From Gp6-AA40 sp036274155 (GTDB lineage Bacteria > Acidobacteriota > Vicinamibacteria > Vicinamibacterales > UBA2999): a stretch of DNA of 64,000 nucleotides. The position numbers and the translations under genes are program-made. The notes beneath the pieces were generated by a model. That model saw nothing but the letters and a program-made list of their open reading frames with translations, was not told the DNA's origin and ran no database searches. Positions 16,077 to 24,893 of the stretch are shown one piece after another (the first letter of the stretch is position 1; the number at the start of each line of letters is the position of its first letter). Location of the stretch: contig DASUGH010000196.1 in assembly GCA_036274155.1 (NCBI GenBank), forward strand, positions 1 through 64,000, in the 5' to 3' direction.

Positions 16077-17117
16077 ATGACTCCGAGACGATCTCTCATG
16101 ACGCGCGCGGGATTCTTCGCGATCCTCTCGACCGTTGCGCTGTACGGCGCTTCTGGCGTGCACGGGCAGGCGCAGCGGCCTCATGCCGGCCAGGCTGGCG
16201 CGTCCGGCATTGCGCGCACACCGTGGGGCGACCCGGATCTCCAGGGCACCTATACGAACAGCAACGAGAGCGGCACCCCGATGGAGCGCCCGCCGGAACT
16301 GGCTGGACGGCGGCTCGAGGATATCGACGCCAGCGAATTGTCGACGCTGATTCGCGAGCGCGCTGAGCGGCAACGGGCGACGGCGGTGACGATCGGCGGT
16401 ACATCGGAAAACGACACCGGCGCCGGCCCGCCGCACTGGTACGAGAACTACGACGCCAAGAACAGCCGCGCGTGGATGGTTTCGGATCCCGCGGACGGCA
16501 AGATCCCCGCGACGACTGACGAAGCGAAGCAGCGCGCTGCGGCGGTGCGCGCCGCGCGGCGCGGCGGCGATGGCTATTACATCGGGCCGTTCGACGGTCC
16601 CGAGGATCTCTCGTTGTATGTCCGGTGCATCACGCGCGGGGTGCCGGGCTCGATGATGCCGGCCATCTACGGCAACACCTACGACATCACCCAGGGGCCA
16701 GGCTTCGTCGCCATTCGTTACGAGATGGTCCACGAAACTCGTGTCATCCCGCTCGATGGCCGGCCGCACGTCGCCGGCTCCGTGACATCCTACATGGGCG
16801 ACGCACGCGGCCGCTGGGAGGGCGATACTCTCGTAGTCGAGACGACCAACATCCTGGAGAAGTCCGCGTACAACGGCGCCTCGAGCCGCCTGCGCATCAC
16901 CGAGCGCTTCCGCCCGGTATCGCGCGACGCGATCGAATGGTCGGCCACGTTCAACGACCCGTCGACCTGGGTCCGGCCCTGGACGTTCGGCATGCGGCTG
17001 ACCCGCGACGACGAGCATCCAGTGGTCGAGTACGCGTGTCACGAGGGAAACGAAGGGTTGCGCGGGATTCTCGCCGCAGCACGGGCGGAAGAGAAGAGCG
17101 CTCGCACGCCGAAATAG
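16077..17117 (+). CDS. Exported protein of the acidobacterial 'PDLxG' family (unknown function), copy 1
   Basis: The 346-residue protein has a signal peptide (about 1-32) and then ARTPWGDPDLQGTYTNSNES, the hallmark start of a large uncharacterised family of secreted proteins. Later conserved parts are DPADGKIP, YVRCITRGVPGSMMP, IRYEMVHETRVIPLDGRPH, GRWEGDTLVVETTN, LRITERFR and the terminal VVEYACHEGN. Members at 20715 and 27272 share this order. The ATG at 16077 is chosen because the signal peptide follows it. No enzymatic function is known to me; the all-beta character suggests a lipocalin-like or propeller-like binding protein (inference). Confidence 0.8.
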   Translation: MTPRRSLMTRAGFFAILSTVALYGASGVHGQAQRPHAGQAGASGIARTPWGDPDLQGTYTNSNESGTPMERPPELAGRRLEDIDASELSTLIRERAERQRATAVTIGGTSENDTGAGPPHWYENYDAKNSRAWMVSDPADGKIPATTDEAKQRAAAVRAARRGGDGYYIGPFDGPEDLSLYVRCITRGVPGSMMPAIYGNTYDITQGPGFVAIRYEMVHETRVIPLDGRPHVAGSVTSYMGDARGRWEGDTLVVETTNILEKSAYNGASSRLRITERFRPVSRDAIEWSATFNDPSTWVRPWTFGMRLTRDDEHPVVEYACHEGNEGLRGILAAARAEEKSARTPK

Positions 17118-17134
17118 GAGCGGAAGGACGGGCG

Positions 17135-17267
17135 TAGTATCCTGTGACAGGTAGGGAGTAGCGACCCGCTGGCGCGGGTGACCGCAGTCGTCAACACGGA
17201 GCGTCCGCTCCCGGCTGCCGTCAGAGCATCACGCCGCGAACCGCGAGACTACCACGGAGGACCGTGG
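17135..17267 (+). promoter_or_regulatory. yybP-ykoY-type Mn2+ riboswitch with its promoter, upstream of terC
   Basis: A -10 box TAGTAT (17135-17140) places transcription start near 17147. The leader opens with GGTAG (17150-17154), which pairs with CTACC (17249-17253) to close the element. Inside are GGGAGTAGC (17154-17162), GTCGTCAACA, GTCAGAGC and GCCGCGAACCGCGAGAC, in the order of the yybP-ykoY motif. Overlapping the 3' strand of that helix is a perfect hairpin CCACGG-AGGA-CCGTGG (17252-17267). It contains the GGAGG ribosome site and the first GTG. The two helices share bases 17252-17253, so they exclude one another: ligand-bound closing helix would free the ribosome site. TerC/Alx-family genes are the classic target of this riboswitch. 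Confidence 0.85.
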
Positions 17268-18286
17268 TGCTCGTCTGGTTTGCCTTCATCTCGCTCATTC
17301 TCCTGCTCCTCGCTCTCGACCTCGGCATCTTCCACCGCAAGGCTCACGTCGTGTCCGTACGCGAGGGACTCGTGTGGTCGCTCGTCTGGATGAGCCTGGC
17401 ATTGGCCTTCGCGGTGTTCGTGTACTTCGGCTACGAGAACCATTGGCTGGGCCTCGGGCTGAAGCCCGATCCAATCGAACGGACGGCGGCGCAGCCGCTC
17501 GGCACGCCCAACGACGGCCCGGCGGCCCTCGTGAAATACCTCACCGGCTACGTCGTCGAGCAGTCGCTCAGCGTCGACAACATGTTCGTCATCGCCATGC
17601 TGTTCCGGCTGTTCAGCGTGCCGGCCGCCTTCCAGCACCGCGTGCTCTTCTGGGGCATCCTCGGAGCACTGGCGATGCGCGGTGTGATGATCGCGGCCGG
17701 CGCGACGCTCGTGGCCAGGTTCGGCTGGGTCCTGTACGTCTTCGGCGGCTTCCTCCTCTTCACCGCCGTCAAGATGCTGGTCGTCGACGTCGAGAAGCAG
17801 GACCCGGCGAAGAACGTCATCGTCCGCCTCGCGCGCCGCTGGTTCCCGGTGACGAAGAGCTATCACGGGGAGCACTTCGTCGTGCGACGCGGCAAGCGGT
17901 GGCTGCTGACGCCGCTGGCGATTGCGTTGCTCATGGTCGAGACGACCGATCTGCTGTTTGCCGTCGACTCGATCCCTGCGATCCTCGCGATCACCGCCGA
18001 CCCGTTTCTGGTGTTTGCGAGCAACGCCTTTGCCATCCTCGGCCTGCGGTCGCTGTATTTCGTACTTGCCGGCGCGCTGAGCGCGCTGCGCTACCTGAAG
18101 GTGTCGCTGGCGCTGGTCCTGGCGCTCATCGGCATCAAGATGCTCACGCACACCTGGCTGAAGATGCTGCTCGGCGACTATTTCACGCTGTACGTGCTGG
18201 GCGCGGTGGTGGTGATCCTCACTGCGGGAACCATCGCCTCGCTGCTGGTCACGGTGTCCGAACAATCCACCCGGCGGCGGCGATGA
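17264..18286 (+). CDS. TerC/Alx-family membrane protein, probable Mn2+ exporter
   Basis: The protein of about 340 residues has eight or nine predicted membrane helices. The two family signatures are VEQSLSVDNMFVIAMLF (about 100-116) and VETTDLLFAVDSIPAIL (about 225-241), whose acidic residues lie in the transport path. TerC/Alx proteins export manganese or supply it to exported enzymes. The frame starts with two adjacent GTG codons (17264, 17267); the second has better spacing from the GGAGG at 17256-17260. A Mn2+ riboswitch precedes the gene, so high Mn2+ should raise translation. The gene is convergent with the large fusion gene downstream, 15 bases away. Confidence 0.93.
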   Translation: MVLVWFAFISLILLLLALDLGIFHRKAHVVSVREGLVWSLVWMSLALAFAVFVYFGYENHWLGLGLKPDPIERTAAQPLGTPNDGPAALVKYLTGYVVEQSLSVDNMFVIAMLFRLFSVPAAFQHRVLFWGILGALAMRGVMIAAGATLVARFGWVLYVFGGFLLFTAVKMLVVDVEKQDPAKNVIVRLARRWFPVTKSYHGEHFVVRRGKRWLLTPLAIALLMVETTDLLFAVDSIPAILAITADPFLVFASNAFAILGLRSLYFVLAGALSALRYLKVSLALVLALIGIKMLTHTWLKMLLGDYFTLYVLGAVVVILTAGTIASLLVTVSEQSTRRRR

Positions 18287-18301
18287 GCGAAAGGGACACG
18301 T

Positions 18302-20614
18302 TCAGGGATGGCCCTTCAGCACCGGCTGGATATGATCCAGGTCGAGCGACGGCACGAACGACGGCTTCTCGTACTTCGCCCGCAGCGAGTTCTTGTTGAT
18401 GGCCACCATCTCGGCCGATGTGAATCGCTGTTCTCCGAGCCCTTTCTTCCAGGCGCTCTCCCAGATCATGGCGAGAGTCACGGCACCGTCGCACAGCGTG
18501 CCGATCGTGCCCTCGCCGAATGCCTCCCAGAGGACGGACGTCACCGCCTTCGACTTGCCGCCGGGCGTCGCGGCGTAGGTGTCGACGAGGGCTGCCGGGT
18601 CGACACGGCCGGCCGCGCGATCCATGAGCTCGACGATCGCGACGGCCGATCCGTGGCCCGAGGTGACGAAGGGCGGATGCGAGGTGACCGGCAGCTCGCG
18701 CCGGAAGCCCTCGAGGATGGCCTTCGCCTGGTGATCGACCATGGCGGTTTCGTAGGCGGAGTGTATCCCCTTGCCGCGCCCATCGCTGTGTCCGTCGGCC
18801 AGCACCGACCCGTGCAGCGGCTGACAGGCGTCGCCGACGTAGTGGGCGAGCAGTCCCGCTGCGCAGACGTACTCCGTGAGGTTGTTCCGTTCCAGGGCGT
18901 CGACCATCGCGTCGAAGAACTGCCAGACGCGGAACGGCAGCAGGCCCCATTCCCTGGAGGCCTTGTGCCGGCACTCGGTGTAGAAAGCCTGCCAGATCGG
19001 TACGGACACGTTCGCGGGGTTTGCCAGGGAGAGCTGGCGCAGGGTCAGACCATCGCTTGGCCGCGGCTCGTCGATGTCGGCATAGTGCACCGGGTGCTCT
19101 GGCCCCTGGTTGAGCGACGTGTCGCGGCCGCCGTCGACCTGCGCCGCGACGTTCTTCCAAATCACGTCGGGCACGTCGGCCAGCGGGACGAAGCGTCCTT
19201 CCTTTTTCGCGCGCTTGGTCGCGGCGTCGATGTCGTCTGGCACGAGGTCCGCTTCGCGAAAGCTGATGCGATCCTGGTTGGCGAGCATCAGCGCCTGGAG
19301 CTTGGGCGAGGCATTCGAGATCTCGCGGCAGGCGAAGGTGGCAAGGGTGTAATGACCGGTCTTCCCCCAGAATGGCTGCGCGCCGATGTTGTGGTCGACG
19401 ACCAGCTCGACCTCCAGCAGACGGAGCACGTTCGTCAGGCTGGCGGCGAGAGCGAAATTGAAGACGTCGCCGCCGGCGACGAATGCCTGTCCTCCCCACT
19501 GCAGAGCAATTGGCCGCAACAGCCCGCCTCGCTGCACGAGGTGCCAGATCGTTCCGGAGTCACCGGGCTGCGAGTGCGGCTCACCGGGTTCCGGCGCGAT
19601 CAGGAAGTCGGTGACATCGTCGTATCCGCCGATGCTGCGATGGCGATAGAAGAGCGCCGCGATGCGCCCGGCGAGCGCCCCGCTGGCCGCTCCATATGCG
19701 CGCACCTCCGCATTGATGAGACGCGTGCTGATGTTCAGCTCGCTCAGGTCGGCGAGCGGGCCAACCCGGGAAAGGCCGTAGACCTGAGAGGTCCAGTCGT
19801 CGAGCGTCGACACGGCGACGAGACTGGCGTCGAGCGTGAGGAACGTGCGCCGGCCTGGAAACTCTCTGTAGACCTCGGAGAATGGCTTCCGCGTCAGCTG
19901 CCTGTCGGTGGAGTGACCGATGGCGACCGCGTGCCCGCGGAGCACGGTCCCCACCGTGTGACCGCTCGGACCAGCAACGTGCCTGCTGGTCAGCGCGTAG
20001 ACGAGGTGCCCATCGGTCACCAGACCGCCGACGCTCGCCACGCGAGTCCGGCCCTGCGACCGGACCGTAATCGGAAAGCCGCCGCCGATCAGGTGCTCCG
20101 GCCAGTGCCAGGCGGGAAGAAGCGTGTTGTCGGGCTCGCTGCGCGTCACCTTGATGACGCAGACGGGCACCATACGGCCATCGGGCAGATAGAGCCTCTT
20201 GGGGATCATCTGATCGACGCCAAGGCCGGACGCGCCGCCGAAATCGGAGGGGTACTGCCACTGCTCGACGAGCACCATCACGCACGGCCACGAGTAGTCG
20301 CGCACTTCAGAGTTCTCGAACGTCCGCTCGCCCTTCGGGGCAGCCGCCTGAGCACGGGCTTCATCGGCGTCCGATCGCCGGTCGTCGGGCCATGGATCCG
20401 ACCGTCGAATTCGGTACAAGCCCACGGCGGTTCCCACGACGTTGGCTTTGTGGATCAGGTGCCAGTGGTATTGATCGCGCGCCTCGAGGAGGTCCTTCAT
20501 CGAGAGGCTGGTGAAGTTCCGCTCGATGCCGAGGATGTCGTCGCTCGTCGTGACGGGGCGATCAGGTTCGGAGGCGACGCGGGAGATCTGCAGGTGTGAG
20601 TACAGAACCGTCAT
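18302..20614 (-). CDS. Fusion of a trypsin-like serine protease and an S1/P1 nuclease / phospholipase C-type zinc domain
   Basis: The 770-residue protein has no signal peptide. Residues about 170-400 look like a chymotrypsin-fold protease with a full triad: His212 in ALTSRHVAG, Asp262 in LTLDASLVAV, Ser353 in SQPGDSGTIWHL. Residues about 412-660 match the S1/P1 nuclease and zinc phospholipase C fold: WGKTGHYTLATFACREI (Trp416, His421), VHYADIDE (His510), LLAHYVGDACQPLH (His591, Asp595, His601) and GIHSAYE (His618, Glu622), with ligand spacings identical to the families. In S1/P1 enzymes the Trp is the mature N-terminus and its free amino group binds zinc; here it is internal. Residues 1-165 match nothing I recognise. 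Cutting before Trp416 by the protease domain would activate the second domain (inference). Confidence 0.8.
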   Translation of the reverse strand: MTVLYSHLQISRVASEPDRPVTTSDDILGIERNFTSLSMKDLLEARDQYHWHLIHKANVVGTAVGLYRIRRSDPWPDDRRSDADEARAQAAAPKGERTFENSEVRDYSWPCVMVLVEQWQYPSDFGGASGLGVDQMIPKRLYLPDGRMVPVCVIKVTRSEPDNTLLPAWHWPEHLIGGGFPITVRSQGRTRVASVGGLVTDGHLVYALTSRHVAGPSGHTVGTVLRGHAVAIGHSTDRQLTRKPFSEVYREFPGRRTFLTLDASLVAVSTLDDWTSQVYGLSRVGPLADLSELNISTRLINAEVRAYGAASGALAGRIAALFYRHRSIGGYDDVTDFLIAPEPGEPHSQPGDSGTIWHLVQRGGLLRPIALQWGGQAFVAGGDVFNFALAASLTNVLRLLEVELVVDHNIGAQPFWGKTGHYTLATFACREISNASPKLQALMLANQDRISFREADLVPDDIDAATKRAKKEGRFVPLADVPDVIWKNVAAQVDGGRDTSLNQGPEHPVHYADIDEPRPSDGLTLRQLSLANPANVSVPIWQAFYTECRHKASREWGLLPFRVWQFFDAMVDALERNNLTEYVCAAGLLAHYVGDACQPLHGSVLADGHSDGRGKGIHSAYETAMVDHQAKAILEGFRRELPVTSHPPFVTSGHGSAVAIVELMDRAAGRVDPAALVDTYAATPGGKSKAVTSVLWEAFGEGTIGTLCDGAVTLAMIWESAWKKGLGEQRFTSAEMVAINKNSLRAKYEKPSFVPSLDLDHIQPVLKGHP

Positions 20615-20690
20615 GCCTGGAATAAACGACGGCCCGCCAGGTTTTGAACAGAAATCTGCATCCGGCGTCGGCCGGAACGGCCGGGCGCCC

Positions 20691-20707
20691 GTCCGCTTCA
20701 GCCGGAC
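20691..20707. repeat. Degenerate CTNNAG-core palindrome
   Basis: GTCCG-CTTCAG-CCGGAC differs by one missing base from the perfect form at 15991. It lies between the fusion gene and the next gene's stop codon. Confidence 0.5.
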
Positions 20708-20714
20708 CAGGCGG

Positions 20715-21626
20715 CTACGGGTGGGACCCCGCTTCGCGGTCGCGCTTGCGCCCGAAGCTGAGCGCGTTCGGCAGCGCGTAGTTCCCTTCGTGACAGGAGT
20801 ACTCGAACATCTGATAGCTGTCGTCGCGATTGAGTGGCAGCGCGACCGTCCACGGTTTCGTGTAGACCTTGGGGTCGTCGATCGTCACCGAGTAGTTGAT
20901 GGTATTGGCGTCGACCCTGGTGAAGCGCTCGAGCACCCGCATCGACTCGCTCTGCGGGATGCCGCGTATGCGCCCGGTTGCGGCGCTCGTCGCGATCGAG
21001 CCCTTGTTGTTGTAGTTGGTGCTCTCGACGACCAGCGTATCGCCCTCCCACCTCCCGCGCGGCTCTCCGTTCCACTGCTTGATGGCCTCGCCGAGGCGCG
21101 GCCGCCCATCGATGGGAATGATGCGGGTCTCGTGAATCATCTCGAACACCATCACCACGTAGCCGGGGATCTGGATGATCTGGTAGGCGTTGTTATAGCC
21201 GGCGGGGAACATCCCGGCCGGATACCCGCGCGTGATGCACCGCACCCACGGCGTCTCGTGTTCGGGTGCGTCCGGAATGTGCGCGAGATCGTAGTCGCGC
21301 TTGTCTTCGGCCCATTTCATCACCGGGACGCGCCCATCGGGCGGATCGATGACCATCGACCGCCGTGCCTTGCTGGTCGGGCTGTTGTGATCGGCGAACT
21401 CGGGCGCCGGTCCCACGTTGGCGGCCGGTGCCTGCGGGGCGGCAGCCGGCTGGCCGCCGGGCGCTTCGAACGGCGTGCTGTCGAAGTTCACCCAGATGCC
21501 CTGGAGGTCCGGCTGACCGTCAGGTGTTCGGGCCGTCCACTTCTGCGCCGATACGACCGAGCTGGTGAAGGTCAGCACCACGACCACGGCCGCGAGACCG
21601 AGCACAGGCCGCCACATGCGTTTCAT
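20715..21626 (-). CDS. Exported protein of the 'PDLxG' family (unknown function), copy 2
   Basis: The 303-residue protein has a signal peptide (1-28, ending SSVVSAQ) and then the family start DGQPDLQGIWVNFDSTPF. Further family features are IDPPDGRVPV, WVRCITRGYPAGMFP, MVFEMIHETRIIPIDGRPR, GRWEGDTLVVESTN, VLERFTRVD, and MFEYSCHEGNYAL at the end. It is most like copy 1 at 16077. An AAGGAGG lies six bases before the ATG at 21626; the frame continues upstream into the promoter region of the divergent gene but without sense. Function unknown. Confidence 0.82.
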   Translation of the reverse strand: MKRMWRPVLGLAAVVVVLTFTSSVVSAQKWTARTPDGQPDLQGIWVNFDSTPFEAPGGQPAAAPQAPAANVGPAPEFADHNSPTSKARRSMVIDPPDGRVPVMKWAEDKRDYDLAHIPDAPEHETPWVRCITRGYPAGMFPAGYNNAYQIIQIPGYVVMVFEMIHETRIIPIDGRPRLGEAIKQWNGEPRGRWEGDTLVVESTNYNNKGSIATSAATGRIRGIPQSESMRVLERFTRVDANTINYSVTIDDPKVYTKPWTVALPLNRDDSYQMFEYSCHEGNYALPNALSFGRKRDREAGSHP

Positions 21627-21785
21627 GTCAGCCCTCCTTGCGGCGGATCTTACAGCGTTCCAGCCGGCTGGCGTCCAGGCTGTTGAAGGAGTCTGCAGGG
21701 CGGCTTCCGGGCGCGTCGGCCGAGTCGAAACTCCGGTTGAGGCCAGCAGAGGGCGCCCGGACCATTGGCACTCGCGTGCTAACGT

Positions 21786-23483
21786 ATGCGCCCCATGTGG
21801 CTCTCCTGTCTCCTCGCATTCACCAGCAGCGCCTGCACGCTGGTCATCGAACTGATTGCCGGCCGAATCATGGCCCCTTATATCGGCGTGTCGCTCTACA
21901 CATGGACGAGCATCATCGGCGTCGTGCTCGCCGGCATGTCGGGCGGCAACTTCCTTGGCGGCGTCGTGGCCGACCGCTTCGCCTCGCGCCGCACGCTCGG
22001 GTTGATCTTCCTCGCGGGGGGCGTTGCCAGCCTCGGCATCCTGGTGATCACGCACGCCATCGAGGGGCTGACCTTCGGGCTGTCGTTCCTGCCGCGGATC
22101 GTCCTCTCGATTGCCGCCATCTTCTTCCTGCCCAGCTTCATCCTCGGGATGGTCTCGCCGCTGGTCGTGAAGCTGGCGCTCGCCGATCTCGAGCACAGCG
22201 GTCACACCGTCGGGACGATTTACGCCGCGTCAACGGTGGGGTCCATCGTCGGCACCTTCGTCACAGGCTTCTGGCTCATCTCGTGGCTCGGCACGCGCAG
22301 CATCGTGTGGCTCGTGGCAGCCGTTCTGCTGGTGACGGGGCTGTCGATAGGCGCGTTTCATCGCCGCAGAAGAGGTTTGGCGATCGTAGCCGGTGTCGGC
22401 GTCACGGCGGTGGCGCTCGTGGCGGCGGGCGAGCGCGGGTTGCCGCTGTCGCTCGCCCCGGCTTCGGACGGCTTCCGGGTGCTGCTCTTGCATGTCGTCG
22501 TGTTCGGACCGCCGTTGATCATCGCCGGCGGACTGCGTTCGCGGCGACTCGGCGCAGCCGCCGCAGCTTCCGCCATCATGACCTTCGCGGTCGTGCGGGT
22601 CGCCTGGGGCGCCGGTCAATACGCAGCGCCGTGCGATATCGAGTCGAACTACTACTGCATCAAGGTCCTCGAAACGAGCGCGCGTGGACACCCGGCGCGC
22701 ATGTTGATGCTGGACCGTCTCGTTCACAGCTACGTCGTGCCGGACGATCCCACCGCGCTCGACTATGGGTACGAGCAGGCCTATTCGAATCTCACGCAGG
22801 TTCATGCGGCCGGCCGGAGCCGTCTCGATACGCTCTTCATCGGCGGCGGCGGCTACTCCTTCCCTCGTTACGTCGAAGCGGTGTATCCCGCGTCGAGCAT
22901 CGATGTCATCGAGATCGACCCCGCGGTCATAGCCGTGGCGCGCGAGCGCCTCGGACTGCCAGCTTCGTCGAGGATTCGCTCGTTCAACAGCGACGCCCGA
23001 ATGTTCCTGACGGAGTGGACGGACCCGAAGCAGTACGACATCGTGTACGGCGATGCCTTCAACGATCTGTCCATCCCGTACCATCTGACGACGGTCGAGT
23101 TCAATCGCATCGTCGCCGGACGGCTGAAGGCGGACGGCATCTATCTGACGAACATCATCGACAAGTTCGAGGGGGGCGAGTTCTTGAAGGCGGAGGTGAA
23201 CGCCCTGCGGGCGGTGTTCCCGGACGTCTATGTGTTTGGCCGTGGTGAGGCGTTTCGGCCTTTCGACCGGAACACATACGTCGTCATGGCCAGCAAGCAG
23301 CCGCTCGACCGTGACGGACTCACCGCTCTGACCGCTGGCGACGACCCCGACGCCCGAACGACGCTGCTGGCGGAGGAACGTCTGAAGGCGTACCTGACCT
23401 CCGGCCGTGCGCTGACCCTCACGGACGACTTCGTCCCGGTTGACCAGCTGCTGGCCAACCTCTTCGTCGAGCGCGGCAAATAG
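21786..23483 (+). CDS. Membrane protein with spermidine-synthase-like domain
   Basis: The 565-residue protein has an N-terminal block of seven or more membrane helices (to about 280) of the type fused to spermidine synthases (LELIAGRIMAPYIGVSLYTW-like opening, with VIELIAGRIMAPYIG at about 20-34). A Rossmann-fold aminopropyltransferase-like domain follows, with LFIGGGGYSFPRYVEAVYP, IDVIEIDPAVIAVARERL and DIVYGDAFNDLSIPYHLTT. The last matches the catalytic DAFxxxxxPxxL region, but the usual catalytic Asp context is reduced, so polyamine synthesis is not assured. Start ATG 21786 or 21795. It is divergent from the PDLxG gene. Confidence 0.82.
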   Translation: MRPMWLSCLLAFTSSACTLVIELIAGRIMAPYIGVSLYTWTSIIGVVLAGMSGGNFLGGVVADRFASRRTLGLIFLAGGVASLGILVITHAIEGLTFGLSFLPRIVLSIAAIFFLPSFILGMVSPLVVKLALADLEHSGHTVGTIYAASTVGSIVGTFVTGFWLISWLGTRSIVWLVAAVLLVTGLSIGAFHRRRRGLAIVAGVGVTAVALVAAGERGLPLSLAPASDGFRVLLLHVVVFGPPLIIAGGLRSRRLGAAAAASAIMTFAVVRVAWGAGQYAAPCDIESNYYCIKVLETSARGHPARMLMLDRLVHSYVVPDDPTALDYGYEQAYSNLTQVHAAGRSRLDTLFIGGGGYSFPRYVEAVYPASSIDVIEIDPAVIAVARERLGLPASSRIRSFNSDARMFLTEWTDPKQYDIVYGDAFNDLSIPYHLTTVEFNRIVAGRLKADGIYLTNIIDKFEGGEFLKAEVNALRAVFPDVYVFGRGEAFRPFDRNTYVVMASKQPLDRDGLTALTAGDDPDARTTLLAEERLKAYLTSGRALTLTDDFVPVDQLLANLFVERGK

Positions 23484-23612
23484 CCGCGGGTCGCCTTCGT
23501 CACCCCGGATGAATTTGTCGATCCGCGCTCTTCTGGTTCGTCGTGTGGGTGAAGGCCGGAAAACAGCCCGGTTCGGCCGCCGGCGATGGCTTTCCGGACA
23601 ACGGAGGTGACT

Positions 23613-24053
23613 ATGCAGAGCATGGCCGACCAGAGGACGGTGGCGGTTGGTCATCAGGCGGCTGAGGACTCGAACGTCAGAGTCTGGGCTGGCCGGGGCC
23701 TCAGCGGGGTGGCGGTGCTGTTCCTGCTCTTCGATAGCGTCGGCAAACTGCTGCAGCTGCAGCCGGTTATCGATGGCACCATCGAGCTCGGCTATCCGGT
23801 GAGCACGGTCGTCGGCCTCGGTGTCACGCTGTTGCTGTGCGTGATCGCGTATGCCGTTCCGCGAACGTCAGTGCTCGGTGCGGTTCTCCTGACGGGCTAC
23901 CTCGGTGGTGCGATCGCCACGCACGTACGGGTGCAGAACCCGCTCTTCACCCACGTGCTGTTCCCGGTTTACGTCGCACTGTTCATCTGGTGTGGGCTCG
24001 CCTTGCGTGACGCCCGGCTCCGCGCCTTCCTGCCGTGGCACGGCCGCTCATGA
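23613..24053 (+). CDS. DoxX-like small membrane protein
   Basis: The 146-residue protein has four predicted helices (about 30-50, 65-85, 92-110, 115-135), with VLFLLFDSVGKLLQLQPVID and YLGGAIATHVRVQNPLFTHV. This matches the DoxX-like family, whose members are four-helix membrane proteins of poorly known, often redox-linked function. A strong GGAGGTGA precedes the ATG at 23613. It heads a run of same-strand genes (hydrolase, YCII protein, ECF41 sigma factor, AhpD-like protein) that may act together. Confidence 0.82.
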   Translation: MQSMADQRTVAVGHQAAEDSNVRVWAGRGLSGVAVLFLLFDSVGKLLQLQPVIDGTIELGYPVSTVVGLGVTLLLCVIAYAVPRTSVLGAVLLTGYLGGAIATHVRVQNPLFTHVLFPVYVALFIWCGLALRDARLRAFLPWHGRS

Positions 24054-24083
24054 CCGGGTCGTCTGCGCAGACAAGGAGCGACC

Positions 24084-24893
24084 ATGGAGCAGGTGGTTTC
24101 AAAGGATGGAACGGCCATCGCGTTCGAGCGATCGGGTAACGGCCCGGCGCTCATCCTCGTGGACGGCGCGCTGTGCAGCCGGCAGTTCGGTCCCATGCCG
24201 AAACTTGCGCCGCTGCTGGCGCAGCACTTCACCGTTTACATGTTCGACCGCCGTGGCCGTGGAGAGAGCGGCGACAGGCAGCCGTATTCCAGAGAGCGCG
24301 AGATCGAGGACGTTGCGGCGCTCATCGAGCGTGCCGGAGGTCGGGCGTCGCTGCTCGGGCTGTCGTCGGGCGGCGCGCTCGCGCTCGAAGCAGCAGCCTC
24401 GGGCCTGCCGGTGACGAAGGTTGCCGCGTACGAGCCGCCCTACGTCGGTGACAGCGCCAGGCAATCCGCGACCGAGTACGAAGGCCACTTGAAGCGATTG
24501 ATCGCAGCCGGCGATCGCGGCGGCGCGGTGAAGTACTTCATGACAACGATGGTCGGTGTCCCTGCGCCGATGGTGGTCGTCATGCGGCTGATACCGTGGA
24601 TCTGGCGCAAGCTCGCCGCCGTGGCTCACACGCTGCCTTACGACGCCGCGGTCATGCGCGATTTCAAAGTACCGGCAGCGCGGCTCGCTGCGATCAGCGT
24701 CCCGGCGCTGATCATGCACGGATCGAAAACCGATCTCCGGCTGCAGCAGGCGGCGCGCGCATTAGCCGACGCGGTGCCCGGCGCGCAACATCGTGTGCTG
24801 CCGGGGCAGACGCACAACGTGAAGCCGGATGTGCTTGCGCCGGCCGTCACCGGCTTCTTCCTGAGCGTCGCGGCGGCACGGACAGGGCAATGA
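24084..24893 (+). CDS. Alpha/beta-fold hydrolase
   Basis: The 269-residue protein has the fold's oxyanion segment LILVDGALCSRQFG, the FDRRGRGESGDRQPYSRERE stretch, the nucleophile elbow GLSSGGALALEA (Ser near 97), the LIMHGSKTDLRL acid region and a late catalytic histidine in LPGQTHNVKPDVLAP. The substrate is unknown. A GGAGCG lies just before the ATG. Its stop overlaps the ATG of the YCII gene, so the two are coupled. Confidence 0.88.
   Translation: MEQVVSKDGTAIAFERSGNGPALILVDGALCSRQFGPMPKLAPLLAQHFTVYMFDRRGRGESGDRQPYSREREIEDVAALIERAGGRASLLGLSSGGALALEAAASGLPVTKVAAYEPPYVGDSARQSATEYEGHLKRLIAAGDRGGAVKYFMTTMVGVPAPMVVVMRLIPWIWRKLAAVAHTLPYDAAVMRDFKVPAARLAAISVPALIMHGSKTDLRLQQAARALADAVPGAQHRVLPGQTHNVKPDVLAPAVTGFFLSVAAARTGQ

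Noticed and set aside
17127..17149. Inverted TGTCACA with GACG before terC as a third ECF41 promoter
   Set aside because: The spacer is 12 bases, not 16, and it points away from any suitable gene; the bases belong to the riboswitch promoter region.
18308..20599. 763-codon open frame on the + strand antisense to the protease-nuclease fusion
   Set aside because: It mirrors the GC-rich codons of the real gene, has no recognisable domain, and the minus-strand protein has two complete catalytic sites.
21786..23483. Firm assignment as spermidine synthase (speE)
   Set aside because: The catalytic region is altered and the membrane-fused forms often do not make spermidine, so only the fold is reported.
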